The translations under genes were made by a program, and so were the position numbers. Positions 50,201-63,200 of a stretch of DNA of 64,000 nucleotides are shown piece after piece. The DNA comes from Sphagnum compactum (Eukaryota > Bryophyta > Sphagnopsida > Sphagnales). Location: contig OZ234498.1 in assembly GCA_965153455.1 (NCBI GenBank), positions 3,162,001 to 3,226,000 on the forward strand, written 5' to 3'. Within the stretch, counting starts at the first letter, position 1. Every line of letters begins with the position of its first letter. The notes under the pieces are model-generated. The model saw nothing but the letters and a program-made list of their open reading frames with translations, ran no database searches and had not been told where the DNA came from.

Positions 50201-53200
50201 AAGCTCCATATCCAGAAAACAACTTCCATTGCTCACTCAACAAGATGTTATATGAAAAAAAAATTATAGAATCATCAAAATCTAACCTGCATTGGTCATC
50301 CATTTGTGGAGTTCAACAAATTCCAACAGTTTCAAGCAAATTTACAAGGAACAGACTTGGGTCATAAGAATTATTACACACCTTGTCCTATCCGCTCCCC
50401 GATGAGCAAATCCTCCCAAGGAATCTCATATTCTTTTGCAAATGCAACTGCATGCTCCACCAATTTCTCTCTCGAATACCTACTTGAATCCTCTTCCGGG
50501 CTACTTGAGAGTCCTCTATCATTTGTTCCACCGCTGTTGTCTGACCGCCCAGCCACTGAGACATCACCTGAAGCTCTTCCTTTTACATTCTCCTTGTTGA
50601 AGCCAGATGGCCTTGGATGATAATCTTCATTGTACCGATTCCCAGTTGGTATGCCACCGCCTGCTCCTCCTCCTCCTCCTCCTCTTGGGGAGGCATCATT
50701 TGCCTGCTGCTGCTGTGTGGCCCCCCGGGGAGAGTGTCCGTATCCAACCTTGCCTGCCTCAGCTGCTGCAGCTGCAGAACTACTACTTGCAGCAAGCTCA
50801 GAAGCAGGTCCGGGTGCTACCTCTCCCCCACTGTTTGCAGGATCTCGCAGCCCCAACTCGTCCCGCCAGTTCAGTATGCTACTGATTGCAAATGAGCTAG
50901 GCCTCTCAAATTGCAAGGGGGATGCAATAACGGCAGGTGGTGAAGCTAACCGAGCATCAGGAGCCATTATCTTTCCTGGACTTTCTAAGAGATCCACCAT
51001 CCATTCCCTGGAAAGAGGAGGCAAAAGACCAACTACTTTGATTAGGGAACCACAATCAACTGGCAGATTGTTTCGATACAAGCAAAAACCACATCACCCA
51101 GAGCAGAGGTTCTAGGACAAGAAGAAGATCCAAAAAAGTCCTCAGCAACACTCCTAAGATCTAGCATATCTTATGTTGATGAGGGATAAAGCAGCAGGAG
51201 CAGCAACCAAAAGAAGAAAGAAAAATTGCACCTGTCATCCCCAACCTTGACAACCACCAGTGCACCCTCTTCCTTGCCACAGAAGGATCTCCCCCGAACA
51301 AGGCGACATGGCAACCCAACACTATCAGCCATCACCTGAAAGGCTACCCAATACATGCATCAGGACATCAGGAACTCCTTTTTCAAGAGTGTGCAAAACA
51401 TAGATGATCTGAAAGAAGAATCCCCATCCATATTGCACAGAAAAAGGAGAAAAATCTCTCATGAGAGTTAGAAATCTGCATTCTCTCAAATCTCACAGAA
51501 AAAAAGGAGGAAGCATGAGTTTTTGAGAGACACCCACTTACCTTGAAGAGCAAAGCTCTATGTCTACCCAGGCCAGGTCTCAAGACTCCAATCGGAAGAA
51601 CAATGCTGCCTAGACGCTGCGTCATCTTAGTTGTATTAGCATGCCATGCCTCCAGCAAGTCAGCATCCGAGGCAGCAGGACCTCCCATGATAGAGGCAAC
51701 CATCTGAGCCAACCGAGTCGCCAAGTCCAGAACTTCTTGGCAATCGTATGCAAGTCCCACGGCCTTGTCCTCCAACTCCCGAAGATCTTGGTCATCATTC
51801 CTATCTACCAAAACAACCTCAAATGATTCCGAAGTGCTGACACTCTGCAGTGCTGCCAATGGAGGTATCCGCCCGAGCTCATTGTTATCTGTGCACATTG
51901 ACCATACATACGGACTCATGCCCCAAACTTCATAGAAACCATCCTCGATACGGTCATCATAGCCCAGGCAATTGCTCACCTGCCATAACACATTGCATCA
52001 TCAGATTTCACAATTCCAACTTGCAAAAAAGTCTCCAGCAAAGAACTTACCAATGACACAAAGAGCTGTAAGACTCACCCAAAAGCGGTATGCAGTTGCC
52101 TCAACAGTGCTGACACCCGGCATCTTTCTCGTGTTTCCGTGTGGACCCCTAACATTAGCTGACAGATGTGGGTCATCCACTGCTGCTGCCTCAGCTGCAA
52201 CCCGTAGTGCGATGGCCAGCTGGAGTTGGTAGTCTTCCTCTGCTTGCTGGAAGTTCATGGCTCCTGCAGCACCTGTCCATGTGTTCCTCTCGGCAAAGAC
52301 TTCCTGTGAAGCCAAGGATGCTGCACTTACATTGGGTGTCACAGATACTTCAGCCCTAAGTTCTCGGCCTCCTCCTGGCTTGTAAACTCCAGATCCATGG
52401 CCAGTCAAACCAACAGGAGGAGAAGGGGGAGGAAGTGAGACCCCACTACCAACAACACTTTTGGCATCGCTCCTTGGGTGCTGCAGCTGCTCATTCTTTT
52501 GCATCAAACCATTATGAGATGATCCGTTTGGAGTTTGGTCACGTTCTGGGAGGAGATGATGATGATGATCTGGGGACATGCCACGTTCATGCTCTGAGCC
52601 CCACGAGTTTTGTCTCTTGGGGGGCATTTCATCTGCATCCCACCTGCTGCTCGTCTTCCCAACCTGGAGCTTCTCCAGAATCTGCTGAACTGAGCTCTGC
52701 TCCAGTTTCTGATTTCAATTCCCCACCATTTTCCAGAATCCAACAACCACTTAGAAATCTGCAGTAAAGGACTCTGGAGGCTACCGCTGTGTGCAAGTCC
52801 TCCCCTTCTCAAAAACCCTAACTGGCAACAGATCGAAGAAAAATACAAAAACCAGGTACCAACCAACCAATTGCAGCACCACAATTCTTCTTCCTTGCAA
52901 TCAATCTTTGTTTTGACAATTGGATTCACTTGGAAGAAAGCAGAGCTAGGGATTTCCAAGAGACTTGGAAGAAGATTGGATTACCAGAAGGCTGTTTCCA
53001 GGAGATTCATCACTAGTCTGAACTACTGTCGGTGATTCAGAAGAGCCTGCAACAGGTTTCAGAGATGTCATCGTCCCCGAGGAGGAGGAGTTCTCCACAG
53101 CTGCTCCCTCCTCCTTGCCCCCTGACAAAGATGATGATGAGGAACTCTGCTGCTGCTTCAAATTACTAGTGCTACTTTTTGCAACCACAGCAGCAGCAGC

Positions 53201-54557
53201 AGCAGCAGTGACATCAATTGCAATGCCACCAACGATGTTATGGTCATCATCAACAATTGGTGTTTCAGAGAACACAGTGTCCAATAGAACACCATCTTTC
53301 CGCTTGCAGTAGAGCGCACCCGACCATGACTCCCCATACCCAACACGGGCAACAACCTCCCATCCTGCTTTCCGCAGATTTTGTGGTATAAGCACATCCA
53401 CGATGTTTAACTGTAGAACCTCCTCTGCTTTCCATTGGTACAAAGACTCAGCAGCTTGATTCCTGCAAACCAATAGCAACACCACCCCCGCCCCCCCCCC
53501 CCCCTTCAGGATTGCCATCAAATTCTCCAAGCCCCATCAAAAAGACAACAGAGAGTAGTAAAATATTCCAAACCCCATCAAACTGAAGACACAGAGTAGA
53601 AGAATTCTCCCAAACCCCATCAAACAGAAGCACAGAGTAGTAGAATTCTCCCAAACCCCAACCCTAAGTCCAGTTGCAAAACTGGACATGGGTACTGAGC
53701 ACTACAGAACCAGCGGCTGGCTCTTGGGGATGCGGGTTGTGGGCGGGGGGGGAAGCAGAAAGGGGTTTGGAAGTTGTTGCTTACCAAGAAGTGATGTTGC
53801 CACGAACATCCGTGCAAACCACAGCTTGATCCAGCGACAAAAAGAGGTTGATTTGGTTGGAGCTTGTCGTCCTGGCAAGAGCTTGCCAGAAAGTGGACCT
53901 GGTTTGTTGTTGTTGAGGTTGTTGTTGTTGTTGTTGTTGGTGCTGTTGTGCCATCATCATCATCGTCATCATCACCCTCCCTCCTCCTGCAACTCCTCCT
54001 GCCGCTCCTGCTCCTACAGCGGCTGCTGCTTCCAAGTTCATCAATGACTCGCTCATCACTCCTGCGGCAAGAACCTCTTTCCTTTCCCTAGGCGATGAAG
54101 AAGAATCCCCGCCCCGCCACGAAGAATTGTACGAGCTCTGCTGGTACTGCGGCTCCGAGGAAACTCCTCCTCCTCCTCCTCCAAGTGCCCCTCCTCCTCG
54201 TGAAGAAGATTCGGCCTCTCTGAGTCCCTGTTTCTCGGATTTGGTTCTTGTAAAAGCTCGTTCGGGAGCTCTACTCCCAAGGAACAACGGGTAGGTTTCC
54301 TCTGAGGAAGATTTTCCCCAAGACTCCAGCCATTTGGCCATCGCCAGCCCGCACTGAGCTCGGCGCTGGAGCTCCTCCAGAGCACAAGGGAAAGCGCACT
54401 TCGCATCGTCGTCCGCTTTTTCTCCCTCTCTTCTTCTGTGGGCCATTTCGAGGTCCCGAATGTTTTGGTATCCTCGATTTGTTGGCTTTCGGCCCACAGG
54501 CCACCACCCCCTCTCCCTTTTCTCCTGTCCTGCGCTCTTTCTATTCTCTTCGTCCAT
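47213..54557 (-). CDS. ANR: Trimodular PAS-EDR1-Raf-like MAPKKK (ANR/ARK/CTR1L type)
   Basis: In mosses this B3-group Raf-like kinase is required for ABA and osmotic-stress responses and has been linked to ethylene signalling. I assemble 16 in-phase exons, 1,289 aa: 53785-54557, 52985-53462, 52079-52708, 51542-51979, 51232-51335, 50382-51007, 50122-50162, 49787-49855, 49512-49612, 49196-49274, 48875-48973, 48577-48645, 48205-48254, 47827-47908, 47571-47665, 47213-47348. PAS spans about 234-343 ([20 protein letters not shown]). The EDR1-type domain runs from about 570 to 810. Kinase features: GQGSYG (1015-1020), VAVK with Lys1035, HRDLKSPN with Asp1131, DFG 1149-1151, APE 1174-1176, so it looks catalytically complete. 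An N-terminal Gln-rich run and Ser/Ala runs are low complexity. The start is ambiguous: an in-frame ATG at 54444-54446 (residue 38) is the alternative. Intron 14 begins with GC. Confidence 0.92.
47825..47828 (-). other. Non-canonical GC 5' splice site in the ANR-type gene
   Basis: The kinase coding frame requires exon 14 to end with ...NPIQ at 47827, where the sequence reads CAG|GCATAT on the minus strand. The next exon starts after TTTCAG at 47665 with VVGAVGFQ, as in related kinases. No GT near 47827 keeps the frame, so this looks like a GC-AG intron. GC is at 47825-47826. Confidence 0.7.
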
Positions 54558-54890
54558 GGGCCATTTCGAGGTCCTCAGAAATTTAGTATCCTCAATTTGG
54601 CCTTTGGGTCATAGGCTAGTAGCTACCCCACCCCTCTCTCTCTCTCTCTCTTTCTCCCGTCTTGCGCTCTTTCTCCTCCTCTTCTTCTGTGGGCCATTTT
54701 CGAGGTGCCGAGAAATTTGGTATCTTCGATTTGGCCTTTGGGCCAGAAGCGACCACTCTCTCTCCCTCCCGTCCTGTGTTCTTTCTTCTCCTCTTCTTCT
54801 GTGGGCCATTTCGAGGTCCCGAGAAATTTGTCCTTTGGGCCATAGGCCACCACTCCGCCCTCTATATCTCTCTCTCTCTCTCTGATTGTG
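54435..54890 (-). repeat. Four-copy tandem duplication of leader with repeated ATG GCC CAC
   Basis: A block of about 112-135 bp beginning TGGGCCATTTCGAGGT on the plus strand recurs at about 54438, 54557, 54690 and 54802. On the transcript side each copy holds ATGGCCCA followed by an AG-rich stretch. The ATGs are at 54446, 54564, 54697 and 54809 (first base). The one nearest the gene is in frame with the kinase. The others open short frames (for example to 54623 and 54609). If transcribed, they would act as upstream ORFs. Confidence 0.75.
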
Positions 54891-56690
54891 CCATTCTCTT
54901 ATTGGTGCAACGTGGCGAAATTACACGTCTCGAGTTTGACACTTGGACATGGGCCGGAACTCAATCAAAAATACCCCTTGCAAATCCAGGTGCCAAGACG
55001 AGGGCCTGATCCAGGGGACAGGACCTCAGATGAAACCTGCTGCTGCAGCAGCCCTAGAGTGATGATGATGGCGTGTCACTACCTGACTGGTGGAACCCCA
55101 TCTTTATTCGTGGATGACGAAATCCCAGGGGCGAAAAAACATTATGGATGATAACTTGAGTCTATGGATGAAAAAAAGTCACTCGCTTCCACCCCACCCT
55201 ATCTACTAACGTATTACAGTCGTCACTAGATTTCATCCATCCATGATGCTCATCTTCTTCGACCTTAAATTTAAAAAAATTTCCTGCCGCCCGGTCGGTG
55301 GTACCCATAGTTAAATAAATTCCACCGTCCCCTGCCCCCCACCCCCCGCCCCCCGCCCGCCCCTAAAAAAAAAAAAAAAAAACAAACCGAACGTGCCCAC
55401 CCCCCCCCACCACCCCCCTCCCTTGCCACCCCCCCAAAGCCACCCTACCAACAAGAAATGGACAAATGGGGGGACTATTTTATCAAATTACAACCAATCA
55501 CAAGCCTAGGAAATGGGGTTTTTTTTTGTTTGGGCTTTATCATTCATATTAGGGAGTAAAGGGAAAGAGAAAAGGAAGTTCCCCCAAACATTTCATTAGG
55601 GTTTTTTTTTTTTTTTGGGGCTTTATTAGGGTTTTTTATTAGGTTTTTTTTTAATTAGGGTTTTTTTTTTGGGGGGGGCTTTATTAGGGTTTTTTATTAG
55701 GGGTTTTTTTTTTTTTTTTTTGGGGTGGGGGGTGCGGGGGCATATTATTCATATAAGGGGGGTAAAGGGAAAGAGAAAAGGAAGTTCCCCCAAACCTTTT
55801 ATTCGGGGTGTTTTTTTTTTTTTTTTTTTTGGGGTTGGGGGGAGGGGGGGGGTGGGGCAAAGGAAGTGGGTTTTTCTTTGATCCTTTTCCCACTTGATCA
55901 CTAGAAAAATTGGGGGTGGGCCAGGTGGCAATAGCCCTCCTCGGATTTAGGCCTCTCCTCTCAATACGTGTTGTCCTCAGACGACAAAAAGAGAGGAACA
56001 AGGAAGAGAGGGAAACCCATCAAATGTGAACACCTTGCAGCTTTTTCATAACACCAAGTGTCAAATTTTTTACCTAAGTTTATCCTAGTTCCTAATGAAA
56101 GGTATAATTTTATTTTTTTATAATTTTTCAAAATTAAAATAGTTAATTATATAATAACATGCACAATTTTGTAGAACCAATTATTAATTAATTACATTAT
56201 TTATTTATTGCTATTTTTATTTTAAAAAATAGAGCTTGCATAATACATAAATTAATGGGAAATAGTCAGTTCAAATTTTGTAAGTTTGTTTTGGGGTTTT
56301 ATTTCTGTATTTTTGGTAGGTTCTTTTCTACAGTGGATCAGTGGTGGCATATTTCTAAAGAAAAATTCCTGGTGAAATTAAAATACCAGAAATTAAATAA
56401 AAATTTCATTTTCTTGGTTTTTCATCATCAATTTTTTGAAAAATAATTTGAATTAAAATTGCCAGATTTTCTCTATTTTAGGGTTTTGATAGGGTAGCAA
56501 AAAAAAATACAAGGATGCTTAATTTTGCTCACTTTCATATCTTGTTCATCTGCCAATTTGGGCTAAATCTTCTTATGGATGATTATCATTTTGGCTACAT
56601 CACAAAATTAAAATAAATAAATAAATAAATTCATCAAGTGATTGGTGGTTTGTCAATTTCTAGTTTTGCTTGTTTTTAATTCATCAAGCA
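54891..56690. other. Low-complexity spacer beyond the kinase gene
   Basis: It contains C-rich, T-rich and G-rich homopolymer tracts (about 55327-55440 and 55600-55855) and repeats of TTATTAGGGTTTTTT, then AT-rich sequence. Tandem near copies of about 200 bp near 55540-55620 and 55740-55830 share GTAAAGGGAAAGAGAAAAGG. No gene is visible. Confidence 0.5.
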
Positions 56691-56700
56691 AATTAGGGTT

Positions 56701-57096
56701 ATGGTGAATCACACAACAATAGAGACATGGGTTACACTCTAGAACCAAATTAGGGTTTTATGGTGAATCACACAACAATAGAGACATGGGTTACACTCTA
56801 GAACCAAATTAGGGTTATGGTGAATCACACAACAATAGAGACATGGGTTACACTCTAGAACCAAATTAGGGTTATGGTGAATCACACAACAATAGAGACA
56901 TGGGTTACACTCTAGAACCAAATTAGGGTTATGGTGAATCACACCAACAATAGAGACATGGGTTGACACTCTAGAACCAAATTAGGGTTTTATGGTGAAT
57001 CACACAACAATAGAGACATGGGTTGACACTCTAGAACCAAATTAGGGTTATGGTGAATCACGCAACAATAGAGACATTGGTTTACACTCTAGAACA
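56701..57096 (+). repeat. 57-60 bp minisatellite, seven units
   Basis: Units beginning ATGGTGAATCACAC start at 56701, 56760, 56817, 56874, 56931, 56991 and 57050. Each contains AAATTAGGGTT, a TTAGGG-type word. Units are nearly identical, so the array is young or homogenised. Confidence 0.9.
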
Positions 57097-57259
57097 AGTC
57101 ATGGTAGGCTCATCATCACTATCTTATGGAACACCGCTCATCCGAATTGGTTGGCTTGTTGGGACACATAGTCGTCGGATGACATCCATCTAACCATGTA
57201 TACGGTAAAGGATTATGTGACCTAGCCACCCACGAATGCACCATCCAATTGGAAATCCC

Positions 57260-57301
57260 TAGTGACTCGGTCGTGGATGGATACCCACAACCGAGTCACT
57301 A
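57260..57301. repeat. 12-bp perfect hairpin
   Basis: TAGTGACTCGGT (57260-57271) is the reverse complement of ACCGAGTCACTA (57290-57301). The inner bases CGTGG and CCCACA extend the stem with a G/U pair. The context is otherwise unassigned spacer, with no T tract that would suggest a terminator. Confidence 0.6.
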
Positions 57302-58130
57302 AGGTTAGGGTTACACCTTGGTTACCAATCCTTTTAAAAACCCTCCTCCTCCTCCTTCCCCCCTTGCACGACCTCGAGAAGTGAAAAATTGTAAGTGGTT
57401 ACTATGTAGGTACATAAGTTGGTAAGGCATGTGGTGGTTACTAGGTAGGGTCGACGAATGTCAATGGTTGTTGGTACATAGCTAACCACTATGGTTAGCT
57501 TAGCTACGGTGGTTAGCTATGGGACAATGAAAAAGTATTTGGTGTCCACATATCATTCATCCCGTATCGTTTGCCGGTGGGTGCTAGTGCACCTCTTTGG
57601 CCATCTAGAAGGATGCCCTATTTGCATATCGTACATGGTGGTTCGGTTCTTTTAACGCCCGCTATATACATAAATAGGCTTGTGCTTAGTATGAAATTTT
57701 TTTAATTTTAAATTTATAAAAAAGAAAACACCTTATTTGGCTAATGTGATTGTTCAAATAAGGCAATTGATGCATTGAATTTTTTAAAAAAAGAATTGCC
57801 TTAATGAACTTAGTATTTTTAATGTTGTATCTCTTTTGGATAAGGGCATTCTAAAGACATATGCAAACTTGTAGGGAGAGAGGTCTTGCCAACAATTTGA
57901 AGCTTTTTAACACAAGATTCTCTAGGTTTTAGTGAGGAGGGGTGCACAAACCCTAACAATTTTGTACATAAGTTGAACCTTTGCATTATGATGTACTAAG
58001 TAGTACTGAGAGAGAGAGAGAGAGAGAGAGAGGGTTTTGGCACATTACTTGTGTTGATTTTTTGGGAATTAGGGGAGGGGGGGGAGGTGGGGCAATAGGC
58101 CTCTCTCATTGAGTCTCTCTATAAAGAAAG
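57302..58130. other. Spacer, no gene recognised
   Basis: Mixed-composition sequence with a GA microsatellite at about 58011-58033. Short frames only. I see no supported feature. Confidence 0.4.
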
Positions 58131-58134
58131 AAAT

Positions 58135-58262
58135 GGATGAAAACCCACATCCTCCATTTGGATGAAAACTCACATCCTCCATTTGGATGAAAACCCACAT
58201 CCTCAATTTGGATGAAAACCCACATCCTCAATTTGGATGAAAACTTTACACCCTCAATTTGG
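58135..58262 (+). repeat. 25-bp tandem repeat, five units
   Basis: Units beginning GGATGAAAAC start at 58135, 58160, 58185, 58210 and 58235 with a constant 25-bp period. Most carry CACATCCTC(C/A)ATTT. Confidence 0.85.
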
Positions 58263-58837
58263 GTTTTTTTGTGTGGGGTAAACCCTAGGGAACAAAAGCA
58301 TTGTACACAAAAGAAGGACCATTTACTTACCCCTCGTGATAAACGAGCTCGCACGGGCCAAGGAGGGGTAATTTTTTTTCCGCAAAAACACTCCTATAAA
58401 AAGACTTATTATTGTGGCGGAATGGGTAGGTCACTTGGGTACTTGACTTGGTCAAGTTTGTCGGGTTCTTACTTCTAACGAGTTCATTTGAGCAATAATA
58501 CGTGGATGTAACTAACTTACTTGTAACGGACTAAATGTTTCCACTTCCAAACGCAAAAGTTAATAACCGGAATGGCTTGGTATGGCAGATTTTACGTTGT
58601 TGTAATGGTCTGAATTGGCAGATTTACCTATTGTAAAACTACGAGGCCGATTCCACCTAAATGGAATCATGGGCTGAGACGCTAATGGATTCTATCAGTG
58701 CTTGTTCCGGAACGTAACTAGTGTTTCCCATTGTTGATTCACATAACTATCGTGTTCCCATTATCCGTAACTATTACTACTACTACATCACAAGTAGAAC
58801 TGGCATATCCGACAATGGAACCACTAGATGACCACTC

Positions 58838-59325
58838 GTCCCACCTAAGGAAAAAAAAACTCTAAAAAATGTCTTGTCCCACCTAAGGAGAAAAAAAAAC
58901 CCTAAAAAATGTCTTTTCCCACCTAAGGAAAAAAAAAAAAAAAACCCTAAAAAATGTCTTGTCCACTTAAGCAAAAAACAAAACCCTAAAAAATGTCTCA
59001 TCCCATCTAAGGGAAAAAAAACCCTAAAAATTGTCTTGTCCCACCTAAGGAAAAAAAAAACCCTAAAAAATTGTCTTGTCCCACCTAAGGAAAAGAAAAA
59101 CCCTAAAAAATGTCTTGTCCTCTTAAGCAAAAAACAAAACCCTAAACAATGTCTCGTCCCATCTAAGGGGAAAAAAAACCCTAAAAATTGTCTTGTCCCA
59201 CCTAAGGAAAAAATAAATAAACCCTAAAAAATGTCTTGTCCTCTTAAGCAAAAAAAAAAAAAAAAACCCTAAAAAATTGTTTTGTCCCACCTAAGGAAAA
59301 AAAAAACCCCTAAAAAATGTCCCGT
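58838..59325 (+). repeat. AAACCCTAAAAAATGTC minisatellite, about twelve units
   Basis: Units of about 36-46 bp alternate between TCCCACCTAAGGAAAA and TCCTCTTAAGCAAAA forms, each followed by AAACCCTAAAAAATGTC. The telomere-like AAACCCTAA word is in every unit. Length varies because of the A runs. Confidence 0.85.
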
Positions 59326-60232
59326 GAATAAGACACCGAAACCGATTACAACCTTGTCGTGGCTCATTCGAGAAGAAGATCCCGATCGAGCAACAACCCG
59401 GATGTAGTGATCGAGATTAAAGATCTCAATCAAGTAACGGCTCCGATGTCAACACCGAGAGATTAGATGTTCTATATGATCCACGTGAATTCGAGTTACG
59501 TACTCGGACGGGTCGAGCCTAACCCATTGGAGGTACATATGGTACTCGCAATGCAATTCGGATAGGCCCTTGCATTGCAATCCGTTTTGTTTCTTCCCTT
59601 GATACCTACCTACTTACCTACCTACCTACTTACCTACCTACCTACCTACCTACCTAGTACCCACACTAGTAGTAAAGGGTGTTGTATACTACAAGCAAAT
59701 TTGGCATTTGGTGTTTGGGATTTTGGAGGGTATTATTTTTGTGATGTTATTATAAATAAAACAAATGTTGCAATCTATTATCCTTGTTTACTTATACATA
59801 ATGCATTTTGAAAATTGATAAAATATTTAAATTTGATTATAATAAAATGGAATGAAAATCTTCTTCAACTATGTTTTTGAATGTGTTTTTTTAATTTATA
59901 TAAATAGTCTAGTGATCACACACCCTTTGTCTTTTTATATAGAATTTGAGCCCAATAGCCACATTTTAAAACTTGTCATGCCTATTTCCATTTTTGGCCC
60001 TCACAACTTATATAATGCTACCTTGCATCTAACAACATTGAACTCCTTAGTTATAAGTAGAATGGATGGATAGAGTTCATCCATGGATAGAGTAAACCCT
60101 AAACCCAACCCTTTTAAAGTTGTACTAAAAATCTTCAAATAGGTTAGATGTTGTTGTTGTTGTTGTTGAAAAAGTCTAGATGCGGTAGTACCTAACTAGT
60201 GTGGTTGATGGTGAGTATTTGAAAAGGCTCAC
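59326..60232. other. Spacer downstream of the terminal gene
   Basis: About 59330-59590 has a higher GC content than its surroundings but no convincing open frame. A TACC tetranucleotide repeat lies at about 59602-59657. The rest is AT-rich. It should include the 3' flank of the minus-strand gene that ends at 60233. Confidence 0.45.
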
Positions 60233-63200
60233 TTAGTGTGGGGAAAATATTCTTGAATAAAAACCGCCACCGGATGCATACCAAGCTCCACCTAGGTAGT
60301 TGTTTACGCGTTAAAATTGCCAACCCAAACAACACAACAACCCAATCCAATTTACTTGAAACCCTAAACCCTAAAAAGCTTTGAAGATTTCCATCGATTT
60401 GCTTTGTTTTTAAGGATTTTAGTAGCTTGGTTTTTAGTAGTTTGTTGCTTCCGATAATTAATCATCTTTGTATATGAATGAATGTCCCTTATTAGATATG
60501 TTGACGATAACTTCAAGTTTAGTTTGAAGGCTTGTTGTTGTTGTATGTAGGGTTTAGGGTTGTGTGAGTTTACTATATTGGGTTTAGGGTTTAAGGTTTA
60601 TATATCGTAGTAGGGTTGTGTGTGGTATAAGTGCTTGTTGTTGTTGTTGTATGTAGGGTTTAGGGTTGTGTGGGTTTACTATATTGGGTTTAGGGTTTAA
60701 GGTTTAGATATCGTAGTAGGGTTGTGTGTGGTATAAGTGAACGATAACAATTGATTTTTTGAAGATCGAGGATAATAGAGTTTTCTTGACCTATTTTCGG
60801 ATGTGCGTTTCCATCTCCAACAACTTAGAAGATCAGGCCAAATTGAGAAATTGTCAATGGGTTGCCCTTGAATTGCCTCCAACAACTGTAAAAATAAATA
60901 AACAAAATTAAAATCCAATTATATTATTTATATATATAATAATAATTATTATTATTATTAATTTAAAGAAATAGAGAAAAAGAAAACAGGCCTCATCAGT
61001 TTGGATGACATTATTGTTATATAATATCTCGCGTGCGGTTTGCTCGTGAGATGAAATCATCTGTCGACCAAAACCCACCAACCCAATTAGCACCATTTAG
61101 GGTTGTTGAAATCAAACCTTTAAACCCTAAAAAAATTTTTTTTAAAGGAATTGGAGTTTCAATTATGCGGTTTAATGTTTTAGACTCTAATTCCTGTTTT
61201 TAGGTTTTACAACTTAAACCCTAAATTTTTGAGTGCTTGAACCCTTAAAATTTTAACCTTACACCTTAAAAATTTAAGAAATAGGGTTTTTTAATTATAA
61301 GGTTTAATGTTTTGTTTAACGTTTAAAACCCTAATTCCTACTTTTAGGGTTTTTTAATTATAAGGTTTAATGTTTTATTTAATGTTTAAAACCCTAATTC
61401 TTACTTTTACGGTTTTTTAATTATAAGGTTTAATGTTTTATTTAATGTTTAAAACCCTAATTTTTAAATTATAAGGTTTAATGTTTTATTTAATGTTTAA
61501 AACCCTAATTCCTACTTTTAGGGTTTTTTAATTATAAGGTTTAATGTTTTATTTAATGTTTAAAAACCCTAATTCCTACTTTTAGGGTTTTTTAATTATA
61601 AGGTTTAATGTTTTATTTCATGTTTAAAACCCTAATTCCTACTTTTAGGGTTTAGGTTTAAAACCTTAAACCCCTAAATTCTTAATGTCCTAACCTTAAA
61701 ATTTGACCTTAAAAAACCTTGAAAATTTAGGAATTAGGGTTTAGAACTATAAAAATTAAAATATTTTAAATAGTAATTCCAATTTTTAGAGTTTAGGTTT
61801 AGGGCACTAAAATTATAATGCCGTAAACCCTAAAATTTGCAAAAACAAACAAATCAAATCAAATTTAATTAATGTTATGCATATGAGGTTTCTTAATAAA
61901 TGAATGTGTTTCCATGTAAATTTCCCCACTTCATAATGCATGTAACATTTTTCTTCTTCTTATGCAAAGATTGTGGAAACAAAATGGTGATATTAGTAGA
62001 GTTGTTAATAGGAGAGTGCACCTACCTGTATATGAAGGCCAAGAACATCACCTTCAATTATCTCATATGAGGTTTTCACATCAATAGGCAACAACATCTA
62101 CAATGAATGAAACACCAAGTTAATTATTATTGTTACTATAAATTTTTTAAACTAAAGATCTAGTTTTTTTTAGGTTTTTTTTTTCACAAAAATTGTATGA
62201 AGGCTTTTTTTTTTTAAATCAACTAATGAATGCATTATGATGAAAGTTCTAGAAAACCCAAGCATTGGGAGATTTTGCATTTCTAAAGACGAAAAAAAAG
62301 TTTCAAAAGTTGGATCCAATGCAATTAGTCCCAACAAAGATTTGAAGTTTGTTATTGGGGACTAAAGACGACAAATTCATGTCTAGAAAATGTACTTCAA
62401 AGAGTAAGAAAATAATGCATTTGGTATTGAATTTAAAAACCAACTCCCATTTAGGGTTTTTAAATTTAAAATGGGAGTGTTTAAAACCCTAATTCCTAAC
62501 TTTTAGGGTTTTTTTCCATGGGAGGTGAGGTGAGGTGTGAGAGAGAGAGAGATGTAAACACCAAGTCAACAAGTAGATTGGAGGATTGTGGGCCGGGCAA
62601 TGATGAATTCTCAAATGTGATAGTACCGCTCTCTTCATCCACATGAAAGTAGTGAATTGTTGCTTGACAAATCCCTCCTCCTCCCAAATGGCCACCAACT
62701 TCAAGGGATTGATGTACCTAGAATGAATGATTCTCAACAAGTTTCTCAACAACACCCATACACCCAAAAGTTTGGCTTGCCACCACCATCATCATCAACA
62801 TCATCTCCTTTTGAAAGGTGCTTTTGATGCACTACTAGAACCTAACTCTTTGAAGACCCAAAAAAGAAATTTATTAAAAAAATTGGGCCACATCATAATG
62901 CAAATTGTAATTAATACACATTGCAATTTCCTTAATTTAAAACTCGATAAATTTTGGTGAAAGAAATCTAACCTTATTGTTTACAAGAAGATTGACTTCA
63001 AATGTAGCAAGTTTCAACAATGGATTTGTTGGTAGTCCGAGCAATGGATGAACCTAAACACAATTTTAATCACACAACAATCCATGTTTTATACATAAAA
63101 AATCATTAAAAACATATAGGGTAGAGAGGTCGGTCATAGTACATTTAAGGTAAGGTTTCTCGTCATTTTTTACGAGAGGCCCCATTGTTTAAGTTGTTCA

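Noticed and set aside
54460-54885. 141-codon plus-strand frame opposite the Raf-like gene leader
   Set aside because: It is the antisense shadow of the tandem leader repeats and has no independent support.
56701-59325. Regularly spaced repeats resembling a CRISPR array
   Set aside because: Units abut with no unique spacers and lie in plant nuclear sequence, so they are minisatellites.
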